NCBI RefSeq assembly: GCF_003206045.1
Contig: NZ_PZJM01000004.1
Span: 257,424 to 321,423, forward strand
Reading direction: 5' to 3'
DNA from: Salinicola lusitanus
Lineage (GTDB): Bacteria; Pseudomonadota; Gammaproteobacteria; Pseudomonadales; Halomonadaceae
Length of the DNA: 64,000 nt
The translations under genes were made by a program, and so were the position numbers. Below the pieces are notes generated by a model. The model saw nothing but the letters and a program-made list of their open reading frames with translations. It searched no databases and had not been told where the DNA came from. This document shows, one piece after another, positions 1 to 8,558 of the stretch (positions within the stretch are counted from its first letter, which is position 1; each line of letters begins with the position of its first letter).

Positions 1-549
1 CTACGCATTTGCAGTAAGAGGAGCGAACTTGGTCAGCGGCTGTGCGGGGCCCCCGGCGCTACGCCATCTTTTTCTATCCATCGCGAGAGCGCATTGACCA
101 GAATTTAGCGATCGATGTTCGAGACGCCCTCGAAACGGTCGAATCGGGCTCGAATGATGTTGCTTGGCGGGCTTGGCGGGCTTGGCGGGCTTGGCGGGCT
201 TGGTGGGCTTGGCGGGCTTGGCGGGCTTGGCGGGCTTGGCGGGCTTGGCCAAGGCGAGGCGGGAGCCGTTCCTGGCGATGCTGGACGCGACCGTCCCAAG
301 TCACTATCCGCACGCCACTATTGATTCGCTCGTTGCTTTGCTCGCCCGCTTTCTTGGTTCCTGGCCCGACCAAGTGCAGGCATGGTGATTTTTCGGGTGT
401 CTTTCGCTAGACTGAGCAGGCCCGTGTCAATGGCAAAATGCTGAATCTTCTGTCGGCAAATAGTGACTCTTTCGTGCCTATCAGAAGGTGGTAGCGCTGA
501 CGATGCGTCGATTTCTCTTTTTATTGATAGGGTTTCCTGATAAATCACT
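1..549. other. Non-coding leader region before cluster 1
   Basis: No convincing gene is seen in this stretch. It holds the 9-bp tandem array at 162-249, which keeps several frames open on both strands and so produces spurious open frames. The right part (400-549) is less G+C-rich and probably contains the promoter and leader of the small gene at 550. A sequence GGTGGTAGCGCT at 487-498 resembles the RfaH ops element at 9 of 12 positions. That is too weak to count alone, because a similar match occurs by chance elsewhere in the window. Confidence 0.6.
162..249. repeat. Tandem array of a 9-bp unit (GCTTGGCGG), nine full copies plus a partial
   Basis: Nine head-to-tail copies of GCTTGGCGG run from 162 to 242 and a partial tenth copy (GCTTGGC) follows to 249. 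Copy 5 (198-206) carries a single C-to-T change; the others are identical. Because the unit is three codons long it never shifts a reading frame, so it cannot be an on/off phase switch by frame. Low divergence between copies implies recent slippage. No flanking gene clearly uses it. Confidence 0.95.
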
Positions 550-789
550 ATGCCACGCACCATGAATGAACGTGAGAAGATTCGTAAGTTCCGTGAACTT
601 GATGATGCCTTTGCCGAAGCCCTGCGCGAGCTGGATGGCGGGCCCAGCCGATCCGAGCAGGTATCGGTGGATCAAAAAGATTCTGATTTCAAGGATCGCT
701 TGCAACATCTGATGCAGGAATACGCCTTGAGCCAGCGCTGCGTGCACAAGATGTTGAGCACGCTGATGGAATATAAAAAAATATTCTAA
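550..789 (+). CDS. Small MvaT/H-NS-like oligomerisation-domain protein without DNA-binding domain
   Basis: The product is 79 residues, charged and predicted helical. Residues about 45-70 (FKDRLQHLMQEYALSQR) follow the pattern F-x3-L-x2-LM-x-EY-x2-S-x-R found in the N-terminal dimerisation segment of MvaT-family xenogeneic silencers. The C-terminal AT-hook-like DNA-binding domain of that family is absent. An alternative start is the ATG at 562; neither start has a good ribosome-binding site. It sits 140 bp upstream of the first polysaccharide gene, in the same direction. If the resemblance is real, the protein could act like other truncated H-NS forms by poisoning silencer oligomers. The family link is inferred by eye only. 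Confidence 0.5.
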   Translation: MPRTMNEREKIRKFRELDDAFAEALRELDGGPSRSEQVSVDQKDSDFKDRLQHLMQEYALSQRCVHKMLSTLMEYKKIF

Positions 790-929
790 AATCGAGTGGT
801 TGAATAATGGTGTTGTAATTGCTACGTGTCTCTGAAATTTATCTGCCTTTGTATGGCGTGAGCGGTAGCTAAAAGTTCGGCCGAATACTTTTCCTTTAAT
901 TCAACCCCGCAGTGGAAAGGATTCCGCTC

Positions 930-2309
930 ATGACATCCTCGATTAGCCTCGAAAGTCGGCTAAGTTTTGTTTTACTATTATCCTTGCCCCAGTTTTTTGT
1001 CGTGAAAGTCATGGGGATGTGGCTTCCTTTAGCTCTCGTGGCCGTCGTTCTACTATTTCCTGAGCTAATAATTCGATTCAGAGAGCTGGTCAGGGATAGA
1101 ACGGTTCTACTCTTGATGGGCTTGATGGCGACGCAGTGCTTTGCTCTTACAGGGTCAGTCGATAAAGCAATGGGAGTGAAAGTCATTGTCTACGAGGCAG
1201 TCTTTATCGTCGTGTTTTTAGCGGCAAAGCATTGTGATTGGGAAAGGCTCAAAAAGCAGCCGGCCATGTGGATCTTTTTCATAGGATGTTTTCTATTGGC
1301 AGGATTCGTCATCATTTGTCGAATCTTTCCGGAATTGGAGGATACCTTCCTGCTATCCGGGTGGAGTGGTATTTTCATCAACCCCAATGTGCAGCAGGGA
1401 TTGGCCGATGGCAGCATCCGTAACAATGTTTTCGACCCAGTGAAAGCTGGCGGCATATTCGTCAACGCCAACGTGGCAAGCTGCTACCTGGGTATGCTTT
1501 CACTCTGTACGTTGGCTTGTATCAGGCGCCCTCGGCTGGCTTGGGGCATCAGCCTTCCACTGCTCGTTGCCGTTTTTTCGACGGGATCGAAGACGGCGAC
1601 GGTTATCTTGATCGGCCTGACCATCGTCTATCTGGTAGTCGCTCTCGTCCTGAGAAACATCCTGGCCGCCAAAATGGCTCTGGCGCTGGGAGTGATGGTG
1701 GCTTCAATGATGATATTGTTCTACAGCCCGATTCCACAACAGTTCGTCGGCAAGATTACGAGTCAGGAAACTAGCCTAGCTCCTATGTTACCCTCCGCGT
1801 CTCCGCCGTCTTCGGACGAACCGGGCCCGCGCGAGACATTGGATAATGCCGAGGATTCGATGAACAGCCGACTGCTGATATGGCAATACGGCTTGGAAGC
1901 GTTCGAAGAAAGACCTCTCATGGGGCAAGGGTACGGGGGGTGGCAGCAGGGGTTTTCCAGTTACGTCAAAAGACTGGGCGAGGAGGGGATCGAGTTGCGC
2001 GATGGCTTTCCCCCGCATAATACCTTTATCTATCTCTGGAGCCAAAGCGGGGCGCTCTCGGTTGTTTTTGCGGCTCTGTTGTTATTGTACTGGAGCGGTA
2101 TTTCCCTTTCGGCGATCGGCAAAAATCGTGAAAAAGAACATGGCCTCAGGATGGCGATGGCGTTGACGGGGGCATGGGTCTGGCTGACCGTGCATGGCAT
2201 GGGAGATAACACCGGGCTCCTTGGCGATGCTCATCAGGTGACGCTACTGGCTGTCATCATTGCCGGCATCGACAATCTATCAGAAAGGAAGCGCGCTAGT
2301 GCAGCTTAA
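930..2309 (+). CDS. O-antigen ligase / Wzy-type polymerase family membrane protein
   Basis: A 459-residue polytopic inner-membrane protein with about ten hydrophobic segments. Between residues about 300 and 385 lies the large periplasmic loop typical of the Wzy_C/WaaL family, with NSRLLIWQYGLEAF, a glycine-rich GQGYGGW stretch and the PPHNTF motif, whose histidine is conserved in ligases and polymerases. I chose the ATG at 930 because AAAGG lies at 916-920 with normal spacing; a GTG at 912 in frame lacks one. It is the first gene of cluster 1 and overlaps the next gene by 11 bp. It either polymerises lipid-linked repeat units or ligates glycan to an acceptor; sequence alone does not separate these. 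Confidence 0.85.
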   Translation: MTSSISLESRLSFVLLLSLPQFFVVKVMGMWLPLALVAVVLLFPELIIRFRELVRDRTVLLLMGLMATQCFALTGSVDKAMGVKVIVYEAVFIVVFLAAKHCDWERLKKQPAMWIFFIGCFLLAGFVIICRIFPELEDTFLLSGWSGIFINPNVQQGLADGSIRNNVFDPVKAGGIFVNANVASCYLGMLSLCTLACIRRPRLAWGISLPLLVAVFSTGSKTATVILIGLTIVYLVVALVLRNILAAKMALALGVMVASMMILFYSPIPQQFVGKITSQETSLAPMLPSASPPSSDEPGPRETLDNAEDSMNSRLLIWQYGLEAFEERPLMGQGYGGWQQGFSSYVKRLGEEGIELRDGFPPHNTFIYLWSQSGALSVVFAALLLLYWSGISLSAIGKNREKEHGLRMAMALTGAWVWLTVHGMGDNTGLLGDAHQVTLLAVIIAGIDNLSERKRASAA

Positions 2310-3444
2310 GCGAGTGGGCATATTTCGGAATCAATTGTTTAAATTTTCCGAACCTTTCATAACTCAGCAGGCACAGGCGTTAACCCATTTCGAACCGGTT
2401 TATATCGGCAGGAAACTGCTGGGTAGAGCGCCTGAGGGCGCAAGGTATCTATCACTGGATTGCTCGCAGGGAACCGTCGCGCGGGGGCATCAAACGGTCA
2501 ATGCACTGACTCGCTACCCGGGTGCATACGTTCGCCTGCTGAGGGAGGGGCCGGTCGACATCATTCATGCCCACTTCGGCGTGGATGCCGTCTACGCGCT
2601 ACCATTGGCTAGAAGGCTTGGCGTGCCGCTGGTCACCACGTTTCATGGGTTTGACGCCACGACCAACCGCAAAGGACTCCTGACATCGGGTTCTCCCGCG
2701 TGGTATCACTATCTGCTGTTTCGAAGGCAGCTGGCTCGGGATGGCGACGTCTTTCTTTGCGTTTCGGACTACATCCGAGAGCGTGTGCTGGCGCTGGGTT
2801 TTCCCGAGGAGAGGACGTTTGTCCACTACACGGGAATTGACTCGGCCCTGATACCTCCCAGGTCGCCCGTCGGCGGGACCAAAAAGATAGTTCATGTCGC
2901 AAGACTGGTGGAGAAGAAGGGCACGCGTTACCTCATTCTGGCATTCAAGGAGCTGCTTCGGGAAATGCCGGATTGTGAACTGGAGATCATCGGCGAGGGT
3001 CCTTTGGAGAGAGAGCTTAAGGATCTCGTCGACTCCTTGACGCTGAACGGGAAGGTCAATTTCCTGGGTTCGCTTCCACACGAGACTGTTCTCACCAGAT
3101 TGACCGGTGCCTCGGTCCTTGCCTTGCCCAGTGTCCAGGCGGCAACCGGAGACATGGAAGGTCTCGGAATGGTGCTGCTCGAGGCGGCAGCCATGGGAAT
3201 CCCTCTGGTCGGCACCCATCACGGTGGTATACCGGAAGTGATCGTTCACGGGGAGACGGGGTTTCTCGTTGAGGAAAAATCCGTCACGAATCTCAAGAAA
3301 TACCTTCTAGAGCTAGTCTCGGACGATGAAATCAATGTCCGCATGGGGCTGAATGCAAAGGTCATGATACAGGACAAGTTTGATATGCCTAAGCAAGCTG
3401 AGTCTCTGGAAGCCTTCTATCGTAAGGCTATCCATGACCGATAA
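2299..3444 (+). CDS. Glycosyltransferase family 4 (group 1)
   Basis: A 381-residue cytoplasmic GT-B enzyme that should add a sugar from a nucleotide donor to an undecaprenyl-linked glycan. The N-terminal acceptor half has the IIHAHFG motif. The C-terminal donor half has HVARLVEKKG, GEGPL, and the retaining-GT4 EX7E motif in EGLGMVLLEAAAMGIP, followed by GGIPEV and GETGFLV. The start is GTG at 2299, with AAAGGA at 2284-2289 as ribosome-binding site; an upstream TTG at 2260 in frame would extend into the preceding gene without one. It overlaps its neighbours on both sides (11 bp each), indicating translational coupling. Donor and acceptor sugars cannot be read from sequence. Confidence 0.92.
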   Translation: MQLKRVGIFRNQLFKFSEPFITQQAQALTHFEPVYIGRKLLGRAPEGARYLSLDCSQGTVARGHQTVNALTRYPGAYVRLLREGPVDIIHAHFGVDAVYALPLARRLGVPLVTTFHGFDATTNRKGLLTSGSPAWYHYLLFRRQLARDGDVFLCVSDYIRERVLALGFPEERTFVHYTGIDSALIPPRSPVGGTKKIVHVARLVEKKGTRYLILAFKELLREMPDCELEIIGEGPLERELKDLVDSLTLNGKVNFLGSLPHETVLTRLTGASVLALPSVQAATGDMEGLGMVLLEAAAMGIPLVGTHHGGIPEVIVHGETGFLVEEKSVTNLKKYLLELVSDDEINVRMGLNAKVMIQDKFDMPKQAESLEAFYRKAIHDR

Positions 3445-4600
3445 TGTTGTTATTTTCTCCCGTTCCTTGCCAATGCACGGTCTGGGAGGCATGGAGGTGG
3501 CTGCCTGGGACTTGGCCGTTGGCTTGACGCGGTTGGGTTATCGGGTTGTGATATTAACAACTTCAATTCCTGGTGAGCCTGAATTAATCGAGCGGGAGGG
3601 AGTTGTAATTGAGGCTTTGCCGGTAGCTAGCGGCCGGTATTCCCGTGAATGGTGGAAGTCTAGTCGTAGTCGCTTCAAGGATCGTTATATGACTTCGGCT
3701 AGCTGCGTTGTCAGCGTGAGTTCTGCGGCACTTGGAGTTTTGTCGTTGAGAAGCTGTATTCCTGAGGTTCCTTTCCTGTTTCAAGCTCACGGAACCTCCT
3801 GGGGAGAAATTGTGTCAAAGTGGAGGAGCTTGAAACCCAAGTCAATGGCAACGTCCATGAAGAATTTTTTTTGGTTGCCAAAAGATATTCTCGCGTATCG
3901 GCAATTTGATTATATCGTGGCGGTCGGTGCCAATGTGCAAAAAGATTTACAAAAACTATGCAGCTACAAGCTTTTAGATTCGGAAAAGGTTCGCCTTATT
4001 TCCAACGGTATTGATACCGAACTGTTTTCTCCGAGTTCGGAGAGCCGGCGTTATGTTAGACAGGCTTTAGGCGTCGATGATGAAAGTTTGATCATGTTTT
4101 CCGCGAATCGGCTGCATGCGCAGAAGGGTACGCATCACGGGCTAGAAGTTTTCTGTCGAGTCAAAAAACGTCGGCCGAATTCATTGTACATTATTGCCGG
4201 GGATGGGGTGGAAGCCGAAAATTTAAAAAAACAAGTGTTGAAGCTTGGGCTGGAGAAGAGCGTAATTTTTCTCGGTCGGATCGAACGGAAGGAATTGTCG
4301 AGATATCTATCGGCTGCTGACCAGTTTCTTTTTTTGACCGAGAGAACTGAAGGGCTTCCGCTCAATATATTGGAATCTTTGGCATGCGGTGTGCCTGTGT
4401 TTATCTCTTCTCATGTAACTCTTTTTGACAGTCCTTTTATCAAATTCGTCGATTTTAAGGATTACGAAGAAGTCTCTAATTTGTTGCTTCATGAAGCAGA
4501 AAAGCGTCGCCTGGCAGTGTTGCCGGAGGAGTATTCGCTTGGCAATAGCGTGAGAGCCTATGAAAGCTTGATTCGTGAGAGAGTTGCGGGCCAGATTTGA
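3434..4600 (+). CDS. Glycosyltransferase family 4, AT-rich gene
   Basis: A 388-residue GT4-type glycosyltransferase. The N-terminus has the donor/acceptor fold opening GLGGMEVAAWDLAVGL. The C-terminal half has SANRLHAQKG, IAGDG and an EX7E-type segment in TEGLPLNILESLACGVP. The ATG at 3434 overlaps the preceding stop by 11 bp. Its base composition is clearly lower in G+C than flanking genes, with A and T runs and frequent A/T third positions, which suggests it was acquired separately from the rest of the cluster. It is followed by a 61-bp gap before the flippase gene. The acceptor and linkage are unknown. Confidence 0.9.
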   Translation: MTDNVVIFSRSLPMHGLGGMEVAAWDLAVGLTRLGYRVVILTTSIPGEPELIEREGVVIEALPVASGRYSREWWKSSRSRFKDRYMTSASCVVSVSSAALGVLSLRSCIPEVPFLFQAHGTSWGEIVSKWRSLKPKSMATSMKNFFWLPKDILAYRQFDYIVAVGANVQKDLQKLCSYKLLDSEKVRLISNGIDTELFSPSSESRRYVRQALGVDDESLIMFSANRLHAQKGTHHGLEVFCRVKKRRPNSLYIIAGDGVEAENLKKQVLKLGLEKSVIFLGRIERKELSRYLSAADQFLFLTERTEGLPLNILESLACGVPVFISSHVTLFDSPFIKFVDFKDYEEVSNLLLHEAEKRRLAVLPEEYSLGNSVRAYESLIRERVAGQI

Positions 4601-4661
4601 GCTCGTTAATAGAGTGCCGGTGCGTCAAGGTGCCTACCGCTACGTATGACCGAAGGGGTAC

Positions 4662-6146
4662 ATGAAGAAATCAATAGTCCAGTTAACCGGTGGTAACTTT
4701 CTTTCCAAGCTACTCGGTGGTTTACGTGAAATCCTGACGGCAGCCTGTTTCGGAACCGGCGCAACGGCCGGTGCTTACCGGGTGGCTCAGACCGGTACGC
4801 TGGTCCCTGTCAACTTCTTCACCAGTGACAGCCTGAATGCCGCGTTCATCCCGCTTTACAAGCGTTATCTTGTCGAGTCCCCCGACAAGGCGATCGTCCT
4901 GCTCTGGGAAATTCTCGGATTGTTCACGCTGTTGTCCGTCGCCATCGGCTACGGGCTGGCGGTACTGGCTCCCCTTTGGGTGGAGACGCTGGCGCCGGGA
5001 CTCGGTTCCGTCGCCACGACCACTGCCGTCGAGTTGCTGCGTATCATGGCGTTGGGCGTGCCTTTCTATCTCTGGAGCATGATCTTCATCTTCCAGGCGA
5101 TGGCCCATGATGACTTCGTGCCCATGGCGCTGCGACCCTCCATCCAGAATCTCGGCATGATCGCGGGGGTGCTGCTGGCCTATTTCACTGGCCACGTCAG
5201 CTGGTTGGCCTGGGGGTTCACCGCGAGTTACATGGGGCTCTTTGGCTGGAGCCTGTATCGGGCGATCGTCACCCGCAGTCTTCGATGGCCGGAGGCGTGG
5301 CAGCTGGGTGAGTTGCGCGAGGTCGCACGGGCGTTCTGGCTCACTCTGAGGCCGCTGTTGCTGCTGCCCGTCATGCTTCAGGGCAATATCGTGACGGAAC
5401 GGGCGGTCGCCTCGATGATCAGCCTGACCGCCGTGGCGGCGATCGACTATTCGCGCTTCGTCACCGAGACGATCATCCTGCTTCTCGCCATGCCGATCGC
5501 CTACGTCGGTCTGTCGAGCTGGAGCGTGCTGAGTCGAGAGGCGCTGGACCGGCAGCTGCGGCGGGTCACGATGCTGCTGTTGCTGGTCGCGGTGCCCGGC
5601 AGCCTGTTCCTCTACGACAACGCGGGTTCGATCGTGGATGTCGTCTACGCCCGGGGAGCGTTCGATGCGGTTTCTTCCACTACCACGGCGGCCATTCTGC
5701 AAGGCGCCGCAATCGGGCTTTGGGCCCAGGTGGTGGGGTACGTGCTGATCAAGGCGCTCAACGCCAAAATGCGCAATCGCCAGGTCCTGTGGATCATGGC
5801 GGCTGCGCTGTTCGGCAACGTGATCACCAATCTGCTGCTCTACCGATGGCTGGGTGCCTGGACCCTGGGGTTGGGAAACGCCGTCTACGGCCTGCTGCTG
5901 TTCCTCGGTACGGTCTGGGCCTGTGGTCTCGCGAAATCGATTGGACGTTACTTGCCCATCCTGGCCGTCGCCTGTTGCGGATATCTTCTGTGTGGCCGGT
6001 GGGTACCAGCTCCCGACCATGAATTGTCGCGCCTTTTTTGCAACGCGCTGTTCGCGGCCATCTACTGGTCTATCGTCGTCTTAGTGATACCTGCCTTCCG
6101 TCAGTGCATCGTCGATCTGGCCAAGCAGCGTAACGTCAGGAGTTGA
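4662..6146 (+). CDS. MurJ/MviN-like lipid-linked glycan flippase
   Basis: A 494-residue membrane protein with about 13-14 hydrophobic helices and the N-terminal layout of the MOP/MurJ family: GGNFLSKLLGGLREI, then FFTSDSLNAAFIPLYKRY, matching the usual MurJ TM1-TM2 signature. The length is close to MurJ (about 510). MurJ itself flips lipid II and normally lies near housekeeping genes; a copy among glycosyltransferases is more likely to flip the cluster 1 oligosaccharide, taking the place of a classical Wzx. The start ATG has GAAGGGG about 7 nt upstream. Adjacent downstream gene begins within 7 bp, so the operon continues. Substrate assignment is inference. Confidence 0.85.
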   Translation: MKKSIVQLTGGNFLSKLLGGLREILTAACFGTGATAGAYRVAQTGTLVPVNFFTSDSLNAAFIPLYKRYLVESPDKAIVLLWEILGLFTLLSVAIGYGLAVLAPLWVETLAPGLGSVATTTAVELLRIMALGVPFYLWSMIFIFQAMAHDDFVPMALRPSIQNLGMIAGVLLAYFTGHVSWLAWGFTASYMGLFGWSLYRAIVTRSLRWPEAWQLGELREVARAFWLTLRPLLLLPVMLQGNIVTERAVASMISLTAVAAIDYSRFVTETIILLLAMPIAYVGLSSWSVLSREALDRQLRRVTMLLLLVAVPGSLFLYDNAGSIVDVVYARGAFDAVSSTTTAAILQGAAIGLWAQVVGYVLIKALNAKMRNRQVLWIMAAALFGNVITNLLLYRWLGAWTLGLGNAVYGLLLFLGTVWACGLAKSIGRYLPILAVACCGYLLCGRWVPAPDHELSRLFCNALFAAIYWSIVVLVIPAFRQCIVDLAKQRNVRS

Positions 6147-6152
6147 GTGGTC

Positions 6153-7343
6153 ATGGAGAAGTTCGACATTGTGATGTTGTCGACAGCAGACTGGGACAAT
6201 CCGTTCTGGACCAACAAGCAGCATGTCGCGCGTGAGCTGGCCAGGCGAGGGCATCGGGTGTTCTACATCAATTCGCTGGGATTGCGCCAACCCAGTTTCA
6301 ATCGCTCCGACATGAAGCGTATCGCAGCCAGGTTGAAGTCTTTCTTCTCACGGCCCAGGCATGTCGAGGAGAATGTGATCGTCTGGTCGCCGATCGTCAT
6401 ACCGCTGCAGCGATTTTCTCTCGTGCGCCGCATCAATCGGTTCTCTCTGGGACTGATGATTCGTCTGCTGACGCGATGTCATGGATTCCGAAACCCCGTG
6501 CTCTGGACATACAATCCGCTGACGCTGCGGCTGCTCGATGTTTCCCGATACCGATTTCTCATCTATCACTGTGTCGACGAGATCAAGGCGCAGCCGGATA
6601 TGCCGGTTCTCATCCTCGAAGAGTCCGAGAAGAGACTGGTGGAGGAATCCGACGTGGTGTTCGTCACCGCGCCAAAGCTCTTCGAGACCCGGCAGCGGTG
6701 GAACGATAAGACGTGGTTCTTCCCCAACGTGGCCGACTATCGTCACTTCTCCCGGGCGAGCGAGCCCTCGACGCCCGTTTCTCCCATCGTGGCGCGCCTC
6801 GACAGGCCGGTGATCGGTTTCGTCGGGGCGATCAGTGGGTATAAGGTGGATTTCCCGTTGCTTGAGCATCTGGCGCTCACCCGCCCGGACTACCAGATCG
6901 TCCTGGTGGGCAAGATCGGGGAGGGCGATCCCCATACCGACATCCGCCGTCTCGAAGCGCTTCCCAATGTCCACTTTCCGGGGCCGGCGGCCTACGCCGA
7001 CCTGCCGGGCATCCTCAAGGGATTCGATGTGACGATCCTGCCCAGCCTGCTGAACGAATACACCGTCAATATGTTCCCGATGAAGTTCTTCGAGTACCTG
7101 GCTGCAGGAAAGCCGGTCGTCGCGACGAGGCTGGAAGCGTTGGCCGAGTTCCAGGAAATGGTCTTTACGGCGAGAGGGGAGGAGGATTTCGTGCATCAGG
7201 TCGATCGTGCCCTCAAGGAGAACAGCGCCGAGCGCATCGAGGCCCGTCAGCAATTGGCCCGCGAATATACCTACGAAGCCAGGACTTCCAGCATGCTGGA
7301 TCTCGTCAGGCATGAGATGACTGAAAAAGAGGGTTCCCAATGA
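6153..7343 (+). CDS. Glycosyltransferase family 4, TuaH-like
   Basis: A 396-residue GT-B protein. The N-terminal half begins FDIVMLSTADWDNPFWTNKQ, a layout seen in TuaH/group 1 transferases, with a conserved YHCVDE near residue 145. The C-terminal half has IGFVGAISGYKVD, a putative nucleotide-binding VGKIGEGDP, and an EYTVNMFPMKFFEYLAAGKPVV segment with the two acidic residues expected of the donor site. The ATG at 6153 has AGGAG at 6138-6142; a GTG at 6147 sits too near that site. It overlaps the following gene by 4 bp (ATGA). Sugar specificity is unknown. Confidence 0.88.
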   Translation: MEKFDIVMLSTADWDNPFWTNKQHVARELARRGHRVFYINSLGLRQPSFNRSDMKRIAARLKSFFSRPRHVEENVIVWSPIVIPLQRFSLVRRINRFSLGLMIRLLTRCHGFRNPVLWTYNPLTLRLLDVSRYRFLIYHCVDEIKAQPDMPVLILEESEKRLVEESDVVFVTAPKLFETRQRWNDKTWFFPNVADYRHFSRASEPSTPVSPIVARLDRPVIGFVGAISGYKVDFPLLEHLALTRPDYQIVLVGKIGEGDPHTDIRRLEALPNVHFPGPAAYADLPGILKGFDVTILPSLLNEYTVNMFPMKFFEYLAAGKPVVATRLEALAEFQEMVFTARGEEDFVHQVDRALKENSAERIEARQQLAREYTYEARTSSMLDLVRHEMTEKEGSQ

Positions 7344-8464
7344 AAGTTGCACTGATATCGGACTGGCTCGTCTCGTACGCCGGTTCCGAGAAGGTCGAGG
7401 AAGCCATTCTGGGGCTGTTCCCTCAAGCCGATGTCTTTACCTGTGTCTTCAATCGCGAGGCGTTCAAGGGAACCGGGTTCGAAAAGGCCCGGGTGACGGA
7501 GTCTTTCATCGCCCGGTTGCCTGGGGCGCTGAAGCATTACCAGAAGTATCTGCCGCTGATGCCCCTGGCCGTCGAACAGTTCGATCTGTCCGCCTACGAT
7601 GTCGTGATATCGAGCTCCCATGCGGTGGCCAAGGGGGTCCTCACCGGGCCGGATCAACTGCATATCTGCTACTGCCACACCCCCATTCGTTATGCGTGGG
7701 ATTTTCAACACCAATATCTGAACGAGTCGGGCATGGGCCGCGGCCCGAAAGGGTGGCTCGCGCGCTATCTGCTGCACCGGTTTCGCATCTGGGACGTTCG
7801 CACGGCGCATGGCGTCGATCATTTCATCGCCAATTCTCGCTATATAGGTCGGCGGATCCGCAAGGTCTATGGCCGCGATGCCGATGTCATCTATCCGAAT
7901 GTCGCCGTCAATGATTTTTCGCTGGTGCCCGAGAAGGAGTCTTTCTATCTGGCAGCGTCACGCCTGGTCCCCTACAAGCGCATCGACCTGGTGGTAGAGG
8001 CTTTTTCCCGGATGCCGGATCGCCAGCTCGTGGTGATCGGGGAGGGCGACCAGGAGGACAAGATTCGGCGAATGCTGACGCCCAATATCGCTTTTCTCGG
8101 TCATCAGCCCTTTTCGGAGCTCCGTGGCTACCTGCAGCGCGCCAAGGCTTTCGTGTTCGCCGCCGAAGAGGATTTCGGCATCATGCCGATCGAGGCCCAG
8201 GCCTGCGGCACGCCGGTGATTGCCTATGCTCGTGGTGGCGCGCTGGAAACCGTTCAGCATGGCAAGACGGGCTTCCACTTCGATCGCCAGACACCGGAAT
8301 CAATCCGTGAAGCGGTCGAAAATTTCGAGACAAAAGGAGTATCATTCGGCGCCTCCGAAATCCGGCAGCATGCCGAGAGTTTTTCGCGTGAACGATTCGA
8401 TCGGGAAATGGAGGCGTTCGTGCTGGAGCGATGGGACGCCTTGAAAGGGAAACGGGGATTCTAG
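7340..8464 (+). CDS. Glycosyltransferase family 4, mannosyltransferase-like
   Basis: A 374-residue GT4 enzyme opening MKVALISDWLVSYAGSEKV, with CYCHTPIRYAWD in the acceptor domain, a pattern common in WbaZ/MtfB-type mannosyltransferases. The donor half has ASRLVPYKRIDLVVEAF, GEGDQ and the EX7E motif in EEDFGIMPIEAQACGTPVIAY. Given the manC gene in the same cluster, transfer of mannose or a GDP-mannose-derived sugar is plausible but inferred. The start codon overlaps the preceding stop (ATGA). A 94-bp gap separates it from the WcaJ-type gene. Confidence 0.9.
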   Translation: MKVALISDWLVSYAGSEKVEEAILGLFPQADVFTCVFNREAFKGTGFEKARVTESFIARLPGALKHYQKYLPLMPLAVEQFDLSAYDVVISSSHAVAKGVLTGPDQLHICYCHTPIRYAWDFQHQYLNESGMGRGPKGWLARYLLHRFRIWDVRTAHGVDHFIANSRYIGRRIRKVYGRDADVIYPNVAVNDFSLVPEKESFYLAASRLVPYKRIDLVVEAFSRMPDRQLVVIGEGDQEDKIRRMLTPNIAFLGHQPFSELRGYLQRAKAFVFAAEEDFGIMPIEAQACGTPVIAYARGGALETVQHGKTGFHFDRQTPESIREAVENFETKGVSFGASEIRQHAESFSRERFDREMEAFVLERWDALKGKRGF

Positions 8465-8558
8465 GCTGAGTGGCCGAGTTTTGGCTGTCGGCCACCAGTG
8501 ACGGCGACTGACGGATGAGCGCTGTTCTCATCGGAAGCGTGAGGATGGAGAGAGGATA

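Noticed and set aside
1-252. Open frame on the minus strand encoding an alanine-lysine-proline repeat protein
   Set aside because: The repeat array keeps all frames open because its unit is 9 bp; no ribosome-binding site and no conserved sequence outside the repeat. Similar repeat proteins appear in the other frames.
4722-6020. Long minus-strand open frame opposite the MurJ-like flippase gene
   Set aside because: It is the antisense of a well-supported membrane protein gene; its product is rich in Arg, Gln and Asp, typical of shadow frames in G+C-rich DNA.
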